Shown: one piece after another, positions 32,465-40,261 of the stretch | Layout of the letters: each line of letters opens with the position of its first letter | Numbering within the stretch: position 1 is the first letter of the stretch | From: DASXKD01 sp963806145 | GTDB lineage: Bacteria; Actinomycetota; Actinomycetes; Streptosporangiales; Streptosporangiaceae | Length of the DNA stretch: 64,000 nucleotides | Assembly (NCBI GenBank): GCA_963806145.1 | Contig: CAWDXD010000046.1 | Coordinates: 1-64,000, forward strand | Reading direction: 5' to 3' | Translations under genes and position numbers: made by a program | Notes under the pieces: model-generated | What the model saw: the letters and a program-made list of their open reading frames with translations, nothing else | Databases searched by the model: none | Told to the model about the DNA's origin: nothing

Positions 32465-33424
32465 ATGTCGAGGGTCGCGGTGGTGGCGCATTCTGGCAAG
32501 AGCCTTGGTGGCGGTCTGCCGGAGCTCCGGGAGGTGCTGGTGCGGGAGGGAGTCACCGATCCGCTCTGGCATGAGGTGACCAAGAGCCGCAAGGCGCCCA
32601 AGCGCGCCCGCCGCGCGCTGCGCGATGGGGCGGAGGTCATCTTCGTCTGGGGAGGCGATGGGATGGTCCAGCGCTGTGTCGATGCGCTGGCCGGGACGCA
32701 GGCCGTCCTGGCCATCCTTCCGGCTGGCACAGCCAATCTCCTCGCGTCGAACCTGGGTATTCCGCCCGATCTCGCCGAGGCGGTATGGGTCGGGCTGCAC
32801 GGGGATCGCCGCCCGCTGGATACCGGGTCGGTGAATGGCGAGCATTTCGCGGTGATGGCCGGCGCAGGGTTCGACGCCAGCATGATCAAGCGGGCTGACC
32901 GGGGGATGAAGGACCGCCTTGGCCGCGCCGCGTATGTGTACGCGGGGGCCAGGAACCTCAGCGCGCGCCGGGCGAAGGCGGTCGTCGAGGTGGATGGCGC
33001 GCGCTTTTTCAAAGGCCGGGTCGCATGTGTCCTCGCGGGGAACGTGGGCAAGATCCTCGGCGGGGCCGAGGTGTTCCACGGCGCGCGGCCAGACGACGGG
33101 CTGCTGGAACTCGGCGTGGTCACCGCCAAGAACCCGGCTCAGTGGGCCCGGACGCTTGCACGGGTCGCGCTGGGCAACGCCGAGAGGTCGCCGTTTGTGC
33201 GGGTCACGCGGGGCAAGGATTTCCGGATCCGGTTTGACCGGCGATTCCCCTACGAGCTTGACGGCGGCGCGCGCTCAGATGTCAGGAAGCTGCGGATCAA
33301 GGCCCACCCCTCCTCGATCAAGGTGTGCGTCCCGGCGCGTTCTCGGACTGACCGCCGCGCCGTCCGGTCCCGCGGAGCGGCGGAGGGCGTTGAAGCGGGA
33401 ATGAGACTTCGCGGAGGAGCTTAG
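32465..33424 (+). CDS. Diacylglycerol kinase family lipid kinase
   Basis: This is a lipid kinase of about 319 residues (DAGK catalytic domain, YegS/DgkB-like). The nucleotide-binding motif is VWGGDGMVQRCVDAL (~60-73), followed by ILPAGTANLLASNLG. The second domain has FAVMAGAGFDASMI and GGAEVFHGARPDDGLLELGVV. It phosphorylates diacylglycerol or a related lipid at the cytoplasmic membrane face. ATG 32465 is preceded by GGAGG. The last ~30 residues are Arg-rich and run into former DUF72 sequence. Third codon positions are less strictly G/C than in neighbours. The gene sits exactly between the two halves of a DUF72 pseudogene, so it was probably acquired or relocated here. Confidence 0.87.
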   Translation: MSRVAVVAHSGKSLGGGLPELREVLVREGVTDPLWHEVTKSRKAPKRARRALRDGAEVIFVWGGDGMVQRCVDALAGTQAVLAILPAGTANLLASNLGIPPDLAEAVWVGLHGDRRPLDTGSVNGEHFAVMAGAGFDASMIKRADRGMKDRLGRAAYVYAGARNLSARRAKAVVEVDGARFFKGRVACVLAGNVGKILGGAEVFHGARPDDGLLELGVVTAKNPAQWARTLARVALGNAERSPFVRVTRGKDFRIRFDRRFPYELDGGARSDVRKLRIKAHPSSIKVCVPARSRTDRRAVRSRGAAEGVEAGMRLRGGA

Positions 33425-33449
33425 GTTCTCGGTTCCGGCGCGGGCGTTG

Positions 33450-33562
33450 CCGTACCGGCCGGCGTAGTACTCCAGCCAGTCACGCTCGGCGAGACCGGGC
33501 GGGTACAGCACCCCCCGCCAGTCGCGATACTGCCAGCCTGAGGTGCCGATCAGAACAGGCAT
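33450..33562 (-). pseudogene. DUF72 remnant, N-terminal segment
   Basis: It starts at ATG 33562 and reads MPVLIGTSGWQYRDWRG, then LYPPGLAERDWLEYYAGRY, which is closely parallel to the intact DUF72 protein (LIGTSGWQYRDWRGGLYP, WLEHYASYY). Similarity ends near 33450. From there the frame continues as unrelated codons antisense to the lipid kinase gene. The missing middle of about 135 residues is not found nearby. A truncated product from this start is conceivable but would not fold as a TIM barrel. Confidence 0.82.
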
Positions 33563-33585
33563 CGCCAGGACCTGGCCTCCCTCCC

Positions 33586-33813
33586 TCAGGAGCCTGCCGG
33601 GCGGCGGAGCCGGGGCAGGCAGCGCCCGCGCGCCGGCCCGCCGCGCCCGGTCATGGACGGGTACACCGCGACCAGCACGGCGGGCAGCCAGCCGATCATC
33701 CAGACCGGGTCCAGGCTGTGCTGCCTGATCGCCTGCGCGATGGCCGCACCAAGGATGACCGCGGACAAGGCCAACGTCCCGGCCGCCACGATCCGGCGAG
33801 TCCGTGTTCCCAT
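33586..33813 (-). CDS. Small membrane protein, unknown
   Basis: This is a protein of about 75 residues with a basic N-terminus (MGTRTRR) and two hydrophobic segments (IVAAGTLALSAVILGAAIAQAI and WMIGWLPAVLVAVYP), probably a membrane hairpin. Its Arg/Pro-rich C-terminus may be altered by the rearrangement that begins just downstream. ATG 33813 and ATG 33819 both follow a GAAGG tract. A duplicated dyad lies directly upstream (33832-33897) and probably governs its promoter. No family recognised. Confidence 0.5.
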   Translation of the reverse strand: MGTRTRRIVAAGTLALSAVILGAAIAQAIRQHSLDPVWMIGWLPAVLVAVYPSMTGRGGPARGRCLPRLRRPAGS

Positions 33814-33831
33814 CGTCATCCACCTTCGCTA

Positions 33832-33897
33832 TGTAAAGCTCGTTTGACACCTCGAAACTAGCGCAGGCTGTCCGCAAAGTGTCAAGCTGGCTTTACA
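33832..33897. promoter_or_regulatory. Paired inverted operators TGTAAAGC-N4-TTGACAC
   Basis: The 19-bp arm at 33832-33850 and the reverse complement of 33879-33897 are identical at 16 of 19 positions. Each arm is itself an imperfect dyad (TGTAAA-N6-TTGACA). Two such sites face each other across 28 bp, just upstream of the small membrane protein gene and next to the end of the methyltransferase gene. The TTGACA in the right-hand arm (minus strand) could also be a -35 element. This layout fits a pair of operators for a dimeric repressor. Confidence 0.6.
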
Positions 33898-33905
33898 CCA
33901 CCGAA

Positions 33906-34565
33906 TCATGCCGCGGACTGCCCGGGGTCGCGGGTCGCTATTCCCCACACGTGCGGCGCGGCGGGCGGGGGGATCCGGCTCTGCGGGAAGCGGAACGCCT
34001 CGGACTTGACCACCGTGAACCCGGCTCCGGCGATCGTGGCGAGCGTGTCGCGGCTCACGTGGCACCCGCCGCCCAGCGGCGGCCACACCGTAGCGTCCAG
34101 CGCGCGCTGCACCCGGCGCAGGCCAGGGGTGTCCGCCCGGACATGCTCGATGAAGCGCAACTGGCCGCCCGGGCGGACCACCCGGCGCACCTCGGCCAGG
34201 GCGCCCCGCTGATCGGCCACCGAACACAGCACCAGGGTCACCACGGCCGCGTCGAAGGAGCCGTCCGCCCCGGGGAGCCGCTCGGCCACCCCGTCGCGGA
34301 CCTCCACGGCGACCGGCGCCTGCCCGGCGTGCTCCCCGGCGATCCGGCGCAGGTAGGGATCCGGCTCCACCGCCAGGACCCCGGTGACCCCGGGCGGGTA
34401 GTGCGCGAAGTTCAGCCCGTTGCCCGCGCCGACCTCGATCACCGAGCCAGCCAGGCCCGCGAGCGCGCGCTGGCGGTAGCCCGCCATCCCCTCGGCATCC
34501 ATGCCCGGGCTGATCCTGGCGTAGAACCGCGCGAACAGTGGATGGCCCTTGCGTCCTGCCGGCAC
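33906..34565 (-). CDS. Class I SAM-dependent methyltransferase
   Basis: This is a 219-residue methyltransferase with the Rossmann SAM motif VIEVGAGNGLNFAHYP (~42-57), the acidic residue on strand 2 (AVEPDPYLRRIA), motif AERLPGADGSFDAAVVTLVLCSVAD, and the family segment VRRVVRPGGQLRFIEHVRA. The N-terminal HPLFARFYARISPGMD and the C-terminal RFPQSRIPPPAAPHVWGIA are typical of the METTL7-like/UbiE-type actinobacterial proteins of this length. The acceptor is unknown. Its upstream neighbour is the AhpD-like pseudogene in the same orientation. Confidence 0.85.
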   Translation of the reverse strand: MPAGRKGHPLFARFYARISPGMDAEGMAGYRQRALAGLAGSVIEVGAGNGLNFAHYPPGVTGVLAVEPDPYLRRIAGEHAGQAPVAVEVRDGVAERLPGADGSFDAAVVTLVLCSVADQRGALAEVRRVVRPGGQLRFIEHVRADTPGLRRVQRALDATVWPPLGGGCHVSRDTLATIAGAGFTVVKSEAFRFPQSRIPPPAAPHVWGIATRDPGQSAA

Positions 34566-34617
34566 GGCTGGCTCCCATCGCTGCGGGCGTGCCTGCTCAG
34601 GCTACCGACGCATGCGA

Positions 34618-34995
34618 TCACGCCACGGGCTCCTCCCAGGCGAACGCGCTGAACTGCTCGTCCAGGGGCGCCCTCGTCATCCGGTTGGCCAGCGTCGACA
34701 TGGTGTAGGTGCCGACGCCGAGCACCACGTCCAGGGCGTTACGGGCGGTGTACCCGTGATCGAGGAACGCCTCCAGGGATTCCGGGCTGACCGCCCCGGC
34801 CTCCGCCACCACGTCGAGGGTGAACCGCTGGATCGCCGCCAGCCGCTCGTCGGGCAGCGGCCGCCGATCCCGCAGCGCGGCGACAAGTTCCTGGCTGGCA
34901 CCCAGCCGCCAGCTTCGCTGAGTGCATGGCCACGCAGATGTGGCAGCCGTTGCGGGTCGCCATGGTGAGGATCACGACCTCCCGCGCGACGGCCA
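34618..34995 (-). pseudogene. AhpD-like (carboxymuconolactone decarboxylase family) gene, 5'-truncated and frameshifted
   Basis: Two minus-strand frames join to make one AhpD-like protein. The 5' part reads AREVVILTMATRNGCHICVAMHSAKLAA with the CxxC redox pair and His (NGCHICVAMH). After about 34888 the frame changes by one base and continues QELVAALRDRRPLPDERLAA, then VAEAGAVSPESLEAFLDHGYTARNALDVVLGVGTYTMSTLANR to a stop at 34618. About 70 N-terminal residues are absent: similarity ends at about 34990, where the plus-strand MarR gene begins. It is therefore a pseudogene made by a deletion plus a frameshift. AhpD-type proteins are peroxidase partners, which suits the nearby DyP gene. Confidence 0.75.
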
Positions 34996-35297
34996 GCGAG
35001 GTGGGCCGCCTGCTTGGAATCTCCAAGCAGGCCGCCGGGAAGACCATCGACCGGCTGGAACAGCTCGGCTACGCCGAGCGCGCCGCCGATGCCCGGGACG
35101 GCCGCCGCAAGCTGGTCCGGCTCACCCCGCTCGGCATAGACGCGCTGGTCAGGTCGGCGGCAATCTTCGAGGACCTGCGCGCGCAGTGGGCCAGCCGCCT
35201 GGGACCCGGGAGGCTGGCCGCGCTCGAGGCCGACCTGCGCACGATGGTCCCGCAGGGCAGGTTCCGCCTCGACGTGCCCGGCTGGTTCGGCACCTGA
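34926..35297 (+). CDS. MarR-family regulator, 5'-truncated remnant
   Basis: From about 34985 the frame encodes a winged helix-turn-helix typical of MarR: ATASEVGRLLGISKQAAGKTIDRLEQLGYAERAADARDGRRKLVRLTPLGIDALV. A C-terminal helix follows (EDLRAQWASRLGPGRLAALEADLRTM). The N-terminal dimerisation helices of MarR are missing. They are replaced by codons antisense to the AhpD-like gene (ATG 34926 or 34962 would initiate). A short DNA-binding protein might still be made, but normal dimerisation and ligand sensing would be lost. It lies upstream of the DyP-encapsulin operon in the same orientation, so it may once have been its regulator. Confidence 0.6.
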   Translation: MATQMWQPLRVAMVRITTSRATASEVGRLLGISKQAAGKTIDRLEQLGYAERAADARDGRRKLVRLTPLGIDALVRSAAIFEDLRAQWASRLGPGRLAALEADLRTMVPQGRFRLDVPGWFGT

Positions 35298-35357
35298 GAC
35301 CCGGCGAGTACCGGGACCCGGGCGCGCGCCGCGGCAGGGACGGTAGAGGATAGACGC

Positions 35358-36413
35358 GTGACCACGGACACCGGCGGCGCGGCTCCCGAACCGCAGGCCG
35401 TCGTCGCGCCGCTGACCGGCGCGGCGATCTTCCTGGTGGTGGCGCTCGCCCCGGGCGAGGACAGCGGGGCCACGGTGCGCGCCCTCTGCGCGGACCTGGC
35501 CGGCCTGGTCCGTGCCGTGGGATTCCGGGATCTGGACGGGCACCTGACCTGCGTCACCGGTTTTGGTGCGGCCGCGTGGGACCGGATCGCCGGTACGGAC
35601 AAGCCAGCGGGGCTCCATCCGTTCAGAGAAATAAAAGCGGGACCGCGGCATGCCGTCGCTACCGCGGGGGACGCGCTGTTCCATATCCGCGCCGTGCGGA
35701 TGGACCTGTGCTTCGAACTGGCCGGCCAGATCATGAGCCGGCTGGGCAGAGCGGTGACGGTCGTGTCCGAGGTGCACGGCTTCCGCTACTTCGACGACCG
35801 CGACCTGATCGGGTTCGTTGACGGTACGGAGAACCCCACCGGCCTGGCTGCCGCGCGGGCGACCTTGATCGGGGACGAGGATCCCGCCTTCGCGGGCGGC
35901 AGCTACGTGATCGTGCAGCAGTACCTGCACGATGTGGCCGGGTGGAACACCCTGCCCGTCGAGGAGCAGGAGAACATCATCGGGCGCACGAAGCTGTCCG
36001 ACATCGAACTGGCCGACGACGTGAAGCCCAGTTACGCGCACAACGCGCTGAACGTCATCACAGGGGACGATGGCGAAGAGATAAAGATCCTCCGGGACAA
36101 CATGCCGTTCGGCTCGGTCGGCGACGGCCGCTACGGCACCTACTTCATCGGCTACGCCCGCTCGCCGGCCACGATCGAGCAGATGCTCACCAACATGTTC
36201 GTCGGCTCTCCCGAGGGAAACTACGACCGGCTGCTTGACTTCAGCACGGCGGTCACCGGGAACCTGTTCTTCGTGCCCGCGGTGCCGCTGCTGGAAAACC
36301 TCGGCGCCGCCGCGCCCGCGACGCCTGCACGCGAAACCACTGCGCCAGCCCGGGAAGGATCTCCGGGCTCCCTCAACATTGGCAGCCTGAAAGGGGCACC
36401 TGGCGATGGATAA
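35358..36413 (+). CDS. dypB: DyP-type haem peroxidase, encapsulin cargo
   Basis: This is a 351-residue dye-decolourising peroxidase of the bacterial B class. The diagnostic GFVDGTENP (catalytic Asp, ~153-161) is present, with the proximal haem His region PSYAHNALNV and the distal Arg segment GTYFIGYARSP. The last 15 residues, after an Ala/Thr/Pro linker, read GSLNIGSLKGAPGDG, which is the encapsulin-targeting tail known from DyP cargo proteins. GTG 35358 follows AGAGGA. The shell gene starts 8 bp before its stop codon. The protein oxidises phenolic or other substrates with H2O2 inside the nanocompartment. Confidence 0.93.
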   Translation: MTTDTGGAAPEPQAVVAPLTGAAIFLVVALAPGEDSGATVRALCADLAGLVRAVGFRDLDGHLTCVTGFGAAAWDRIAGTDKPAGLHPFREIKAGPRHAVATAGDALFHIRAVRMDLCFELAGQIMSRLGRAVTVVSEVHGFRYFDDRDLIGFVDGTENPTGLAAARATLIGDEDPAFAGGSYVIVQQYLHDVAGWNTLPVEEQENIIGRTKLSDIELADDVKPSYAHNALNVITGDDGEEIKILRDNMPFGSVGDGRYGTYFIGYARSPATIEQMLTNMFVGSPEGNYDRLLDFSTAVTGNLFFVPAVPLLENLGAAAPATPARETTAPAREGSPGSLNIGSLKGAPGDG

Positions 36414-37209
36414 CCTGCACCGCGAGCTCGCGCCGGTCTCCGAGGCGGCCTGGGCGCAGATCGAGGAAGAAGCCACCCGCACGCTCAAGCGCCACCTCGC
36501 CGGGCGGCGGGTGGTGGACGTGCAGGGACCGGCGGGGTACGGGCTGTCCGCGGTGGGCACCGGCCGGGTGCGCGACATCGACGCGCCGGCCGACGGGGTG
36601 CTCGCCCGGCAGCGCCTGGCCGCGGCACTGGTGGAACTGCGCGTCCCGTTCACCTTGAACCGCGAGGAGATCGACGACGTGGCGCGCGGGGCGGAGGACT
36701 CCGACTGGCAGCCGGTCAAGGACGCCGCCCGCCAGATCGCCTTCGCCGAGGACCGCGCGATCTTCGATGGCTATCCCGCCGCCGGCATCCAGGGCGTCCG
36801 GCCGGGTTCCAGCAATCCCCCGGTGAGCCTGCCCGCGGACGTGCGCGAGTACCCGGCGGCGATCGCCCGGGCGATCGGCCAGCTCCGCGAGGGCGGCGTC
36901 GACGGCCCTTATTCGGTGCTGCTCAGCGCCGACGCCTACGTCGCGGTCAGCGAGACCAGCGACCACGGCTACCCGGTGCTCGAACACCTCCGGCGGGTGA
37001 TCAACGGCGACATCATCTGGGCGCCCGCGATCTCCGGCGCCGTCGCGCTGACCACCAGGGGCGGCGACTTCTGCCTCCAGCTCGGGCAGGAGGCCTCGGT
37101 CGGCTACCTGTCCCACAGCGGCACCCAGGTCGAGCTGTACCTCCAGGAGTCGCTGACCTTCCTGGTGTACACCGCCGAGGCCGCGGTCAGCCTGCCCGGG
37201 CAGGGCTGA
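36406..37209 (+). CDS. enc: Family 1 encapsulin shell protein
   Basis: This is a 267-residue HK97-fold shell protomer (linocin M18/Cfp29 family). The N-terminal LHRELAPVSEAAWAQIEEEATRTLKRHLAGRRVVDVQGPAGYG forms the cargo-binding helix region. DAARQIAFAEDRAIFDGYPAAGIQG is in the P-domain, GGVDGPYSVLLSADAYV follows, and the E-loop and A-domain end with YLQESLTFLVYTAEAAV. The length is standard. It overlaps the DyP gene by 8 bp and should assemble into a ~24-nm, 60-subunit compartment loaded with the peroxidase through its C-terminal tail. No other cargo gene is adjacent. Confidence 0.94.
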   Translation: MDNLHRELAPVSEAAWAQIEEEATRTLKRHLAGRRVVDVQGPAGYGLSAVGTGRVRDIDAPADGVLARQRLAAALVELRVPFTLNREEIDDVARGAEDSDWQPVKDAARQIAFAEDRAIFDGYPAAGIQGVRPGSSNPPVSLPADVREYPAAIARAIGQLREGGVDGPYSVLLSADAYVAVSETSDHGYPVLEHLRRVINGDIIWAPAISGAVALTTRGGDFCLQLGQEASVGYLSHSGTQVELYLQESLTFLVYTAEAAVSLPGQG

Positions 37210-37212
37210 CGG

Positions 37213-38292
37213 CTACGGGTAGGTGGCCGGGCGGCCGAACGCCACGCCCACGGTGAGCGGGTCGGTCACGGTGATGTCGCCGCGCGCGGCGATCGCCTGG
37301 ACAACCTGCTGGAAGTCGTTGTAGCAGTACCGCTCCACGTCGTTGGTCCAGTGCAGGTCCGGGTCGGAGGAGTTGCAGTTCCACCGGGTGCCGTTGTGAG
37401 TGTACGACGGGTTCTTCCCGGTGACCAGGATGTACGACTGCAGGGTCAGCCACTGGCCCGGCTGGAGCGCGTTGACCAGGCCGATGATCTGGGCAGGCGT
37501 CGCGTAGCGCGGGCTGCCGTCCGCGCTGATCGTGTAGCACGGCGCCGTCGGGTCGTTGCACGGGCCGCCGTTGAACGCCCGGGTGAGCTGCCAGTACGGC
37601 GCGGTGGTGCCCATCGCGGCGGTGGTGGTCCCTGACTTGTCGTACTCCCGGCCCCAGGCGAAGCACTTGGCACCGTACTTGGCCTGAACGCTGGTCGGCA
37701 GCCCCTGCGCCCCGGGATAGGCGATGAGCCCGTGCGCCCCTGGCAGCCCGTGCGCGTCTATGGTGTTCGCGGAGCCACAGGTCTCGGCCTGCTGCTGCAA
37801 CGGGGGGAGCGAGGTCAGATTGCGGGGGTAGGTGGCGGTGGCCGACACGAAATGCCAGCCGTAGGTCTGCGCCAGCGAGGTGGCCTGGGCCCAGGACGCG
37901 GTGAGCGAGTCACCATTGTGAGTGCAGTTGTTGGCCGTCTTATGGGTCACGTCGGTGACCAGCGAACCGGTCCCGGCCATCCTGAGCGACCGCAGGTACG
38001 GCGCCACCGTGGTGTCCAGGCGCGCGATGCCGGTGTCATCGGGCGTGCAGGCGTCGGCCCCGGTGATCTCGGAGCGCGAAAAGAACAGCGTCGCGAACAT
38101 CTGGCTGGCCGCCGCCGCGGGCCTGGTGTGCGGGAGCGCTGTCCGTGCCTTGACCGCGGTAGCTCCCGAGTCCGCTGACGCGGGCCGCACGGCGGCACCC
38201 GCGCCGAGCGTCCCCATCGTGCTGACCGCCACGCAGGCCGCTGCGGCCAGCGCCAGCAACGGCCGGCGGCCATGCCGGACCAAAGACTTCAT
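37213..38292 (-). CDS. Secreted cysteine-rich protein, unknown
   Basis: This is a 359-residue protein with a clear Sec signal peptide: basic MKSLVRHGRRP, hydrophobic LLALAAAACVAVSTMGTLGAG, and an AxA-like cleavage region near residue 34. The mature part has eight cysteines (in ADACTP, NNCTHN, AETCGS, AKCFAW, GPCNDP, APCYTI, RWNCNS and RYCYND), suggesting four disulfides. It also has several Trp/Tyr/Asn-rich stretches (WAQATSLAQTYGWHFVSATATYPRN). No catalytic motif that I can name is visible. The segment FFSRSEITGADACTPDDTG near the start of the mature chain could belong to a carbohydrate-active or deacetylase-like fold, but this is a guess. It is convergent with the encapsulin gene, with 3 bp between them. 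Confidence 0.7.
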   Translation of the reverse strand: MKSLVRHGRRPLLALAAAACVAVSTMGTLGAGAAVRPASADSGATAVKARTALPHTRPAAAASQMFATLFFSRSEITGADACTPDDTGIARLDTTVAPYLRSLRMAGTGSLVTDVTHKTANNCTHNGDSLTASWAQATSLAQTYGWHFVSATATYPRNLTSLPPLQQQAETCGSANTIDAHGLPGAHGLIAYPGAQGLPTSVQAKYGAKCFAWGREYDKSGTTTAAMGTTAPYWQLTRAFNGGPCNDPTAPCYTISADGSPRYATPAQIIGLVNALQPGQWLTLQSYILVTGKNPSYTHNGTRWNCNSSDPDLHWTNDVERYCYNDFQQVVQAIAARGDITVTDPLTVGVAFGRPATYP

Positions 38293-38620
38293 CGTTTCCC
38301 CACCAAGCGATCGGATGCAGGCTGAACCCCGGGGCAGTCGTTCTCTGTCTACCTAACGGCAAATGTAGGCATGATCGCTCATGGTTTGCTCGGATCATTA
38401 CTTTTTAATTCGCTGCGTTACGCTCCCCGGCGATGACTTTGAGTCCCAATCCGGCCACCGTGCGCTACTGCCTGCCGCGAGGCTGGCGGCGTGCGACCGC
38501 CGGGCACGGGCATCTCCCCGCCGGGGAAAATCGATGCGCCGGGATGTCGAGACCGGCGCGACAGTTTCGTCCTCGGAGATGACAGCGCCGCCAGGGCGCG
38601 CCAACCGAAGGGAACCAACC

Positions 38621-39025
38621 ATGGACTGGAAGCTGGAAGTCGTCGTGATCCCGGTCACCGACATCGACCGGGCGAAAAGCTTCTACACCGGCAAGCTGGG
38701 CTTCCGCCTTGATGCCGACACCCGTCCCACCGAGACCATGCGCGTGGTGCACATGACCCCGCCCGGCTCGGGGTGCTCCGTGGTGATCGGGCCGAAGGTC
38801 GTGCCGGCCGGCACCGACCTGGGCGCCTCGGCCAGCCTGCAACTGGTCGTCCCCGACATCGAGGCGGCCCGGGCGCAGCTGGCCGACCGGGGCGTCGACG
38901 TCTCCCCGGTCCAGACGATGGACCCCAGGGACGGGGGAAAGTTCGCCTTCTTCACCGACCCCGACGGAAACAACTGGGCCATCCAGGAGGTCCGCGAATA
39001 CGTAGGCGCAGAGCTGAGTTCCTGA
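38621..39025 (+). CDS. VOC (glyoxalase/bleomycin-resistance-like) protein
   Basis: This is a 134-residue VOC protein closely similar to the product of 30396-30818 (VVVIPVTDIDRAKSFYTGKLGFRLDADT, MTPPGSGCSVVIG, FAFFTDPDGNNWAIQEV). ATG 38621 follows GAAGGGA. Here no sigma factor gene is attached, so it has been uncoupled or was duplicated without it. The metal ligands of true glyoxalase I are not all evident. It may be a ligand-binding or isomerase-type member. Confidence 0.85.
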   Translation: MDWKLEVVVIPVTDIDRAKSFYTGKLGFRLDADTRPTETMRVVHMTPPGSGCSVVIGPKVVPAGTDLGASASLQLVVPDIEAARAQLADRGVDVSPVQTMDPRDGGKFAFFTDPDGNNWAIQEVREYVGAELSS

Positions 39026-39043
39026 CCGGGACCGTGATATCGG

Positions 39044-39868
39044 CTAGGGGCGCCGGGCGACCCCGCAATAGAGCCAGCGAGAGCCATCGCTGTCGGCCAT
39101 TGCCGGGTCCTCGGCTTCCCAGTCGCCCACATAACACAGCGCCCCCGGGACCTCCGGATCGTGCGCCGAGACCAGGTCCAGGCCCTCGAAAAGCCGCTCC
39201 ACCTCGGCCCGGGAGCGGAAGTGCACCTGCTCGGTGGCACGGTTGAAGACGCGGCGGAACTCACGCACCGCACGCGGCGGCTTCTGGTCGCTGGTCAGGT
39301 GCGACAGCGCCAGGTAGCTCCCCGGCGCCAGCGCTGCCAGGTACCGGCGCACCAGGCCCCACGGGTCGCTCTCGTCCGCCACGAAGTGCACCACCGCGGT
39401 CATCAGCAGGCCGGCCTGGCTGAAGTCGATCAGCTCCCGCAGTTCCGGGTCGGCGAGCAGGTGCTCCGGGTCGCGCAGGTCACCCAGGATGACCCTGACC
39501 CCGCAGACGCCGGCCAGCAACTGCTGCGACTGCGCGCGCACCATCGGGTCGTTGTCCACGTAAACGACGCGGCAGCTCGGGTCGGCCGACCGGACCACGT
39601 CGTGGGTGTTGCCGGCGGTGGGCAGCCCGGAGCCGATGTCGATGAACTGCCTGACCCCGCGCCCGGCGATCCACCTTGCCGCGCGCTGATGGAAGCCGCG
39701 GTTGGCCCAGGCGCAGTCCCTGATCTCCGGCACCAGCGCCATGATGCGCCGGGCGGCGTCCCGGTCGGACTGGAAGTTGCTGTTGCCGCTTAAGAGGTAG
39801 TCGTAGATCCGCGCAGGCGCCGGCCTGGCCGGATCCACCCCGGCCGGAATCTCGGCAGTCTCATTCAT
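39044..39868 (-). CDS. DUF574 family SAM-dependent methyltransferase
   Basis: This is a 274-residue member of the actinobacterial S-adenosyl methyltransferase family PF04672 (DUF574). The family signature is complete: PARIYDYLLSGNSNFQSDRDAARRI near the N-terminus, WANRGFHQRAARWIAGRGVRQFIDIGSGLPTAGNTHDV for SAM binding, VVYVDNDPMV, and the C-terminal EVERLFEGLDLVSAHDPEVPG. Family members are abundant in actinomycetes. Most have no known substrate. The gene is monocistronic or co-transcribed with the zinc-finger gene upstream (39 bp apart). Confidence 0.9.
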   Translation of the reverse strand: MNETAEIPAGVDPARPAPARIYDYLLSGNSNFQSDRDAARRIMALVPEIRDCAWANRGFHQRAARWIAGRGVRQFIDIGSGLPTAGNTHDVVRSADPSCRVVYVDNDPMVRAQSQQLLAGVCGVRVILGDLRDPEHLLADPELRELIDFSQAGLLMTAVVHFVADESDPWGLVRRYLAALAPGSYLALSHLTSDQKPPRAVREFRRVFNRATEQVHFRSRAEVERLFEGLDLVSAHDPEVPGALCYVGDWEAEDPAMADSDGSRWLYCGVARRP

Positions 39869-39907
39869 CGCACTCCCCCCAAGCGGGTGATACCCAGCCT
39901 GATGCGG

Positions 39908-40261
39908 TTAGTGGATCTTCGACCGCCAGTCGCTGGGCACCCGGCCCGCCGGGCCGGGCACCGGCTGGTCGGCGGGATGGTGCTCGGGCGGGGCCAGCTC
40001 CGGGCCGCTGCCGTACATCCGGTTCTCCGCGTAGTTCCAGAACCACGACTCGCCCGGCTCGAAGCTCCTGATGAGCGGATGCCCGGAGGCGGCCGCGTGA
40101 GCGCTGGCGTGCTGGGACGGCGAGGAGTCGCAGCAGCCTATGTGCCCGCACTGCGCACAGCGGCGCAGGTGGAACCACCAGCCACCGGCTTCGTCGCACT
40201 CGGCGCAGCCGGTCCCGCTGGGCGGGACACTGACGTCGATCGATTCCGCGGTCACCCGCAC
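39908..40261 (-). CDS. UBP-type zinc-finger protein
   Basis: This is a 117-residue protein whose first 75 residues are a ZnF-UBP domain: CAECDEAGGWWFHLRRCAQCGHIGCCDSSPSQHASAHAAASGHPLIRSFEPGESWFWNYAENRMY. Zinc ligands are the paired cysteines and the histidine cluster. In eukaryotes the fold binds the ubiquitin C-terminus; in bacteria the ligand is not known. The Pro-rich tail is short. The start is GTG 40261 or 40255. It lies just upstream of the DUF574 gene in the same direction. Confidence 0.85.
   Translation of the reverse strand: MRVTAESIDVSVPPSGTGCAECDEAGGWWFHLRRCAQCGHIGCCDSSPSQHASAHAAASGHPLIRSFEPGESWFWNYAENRMYGSGPELAPPEHHPADQPVPGPAGRVPSDWRSKIH

Noticed and set aside
34677..36719. 680-codon minus-strand frame across the MarR and DyP genes
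   Set aside because: It is antisense to the DyP gene, whose haem motifs and targeting tail are conserved; only its last part coincides with real AhpD-like sequence.
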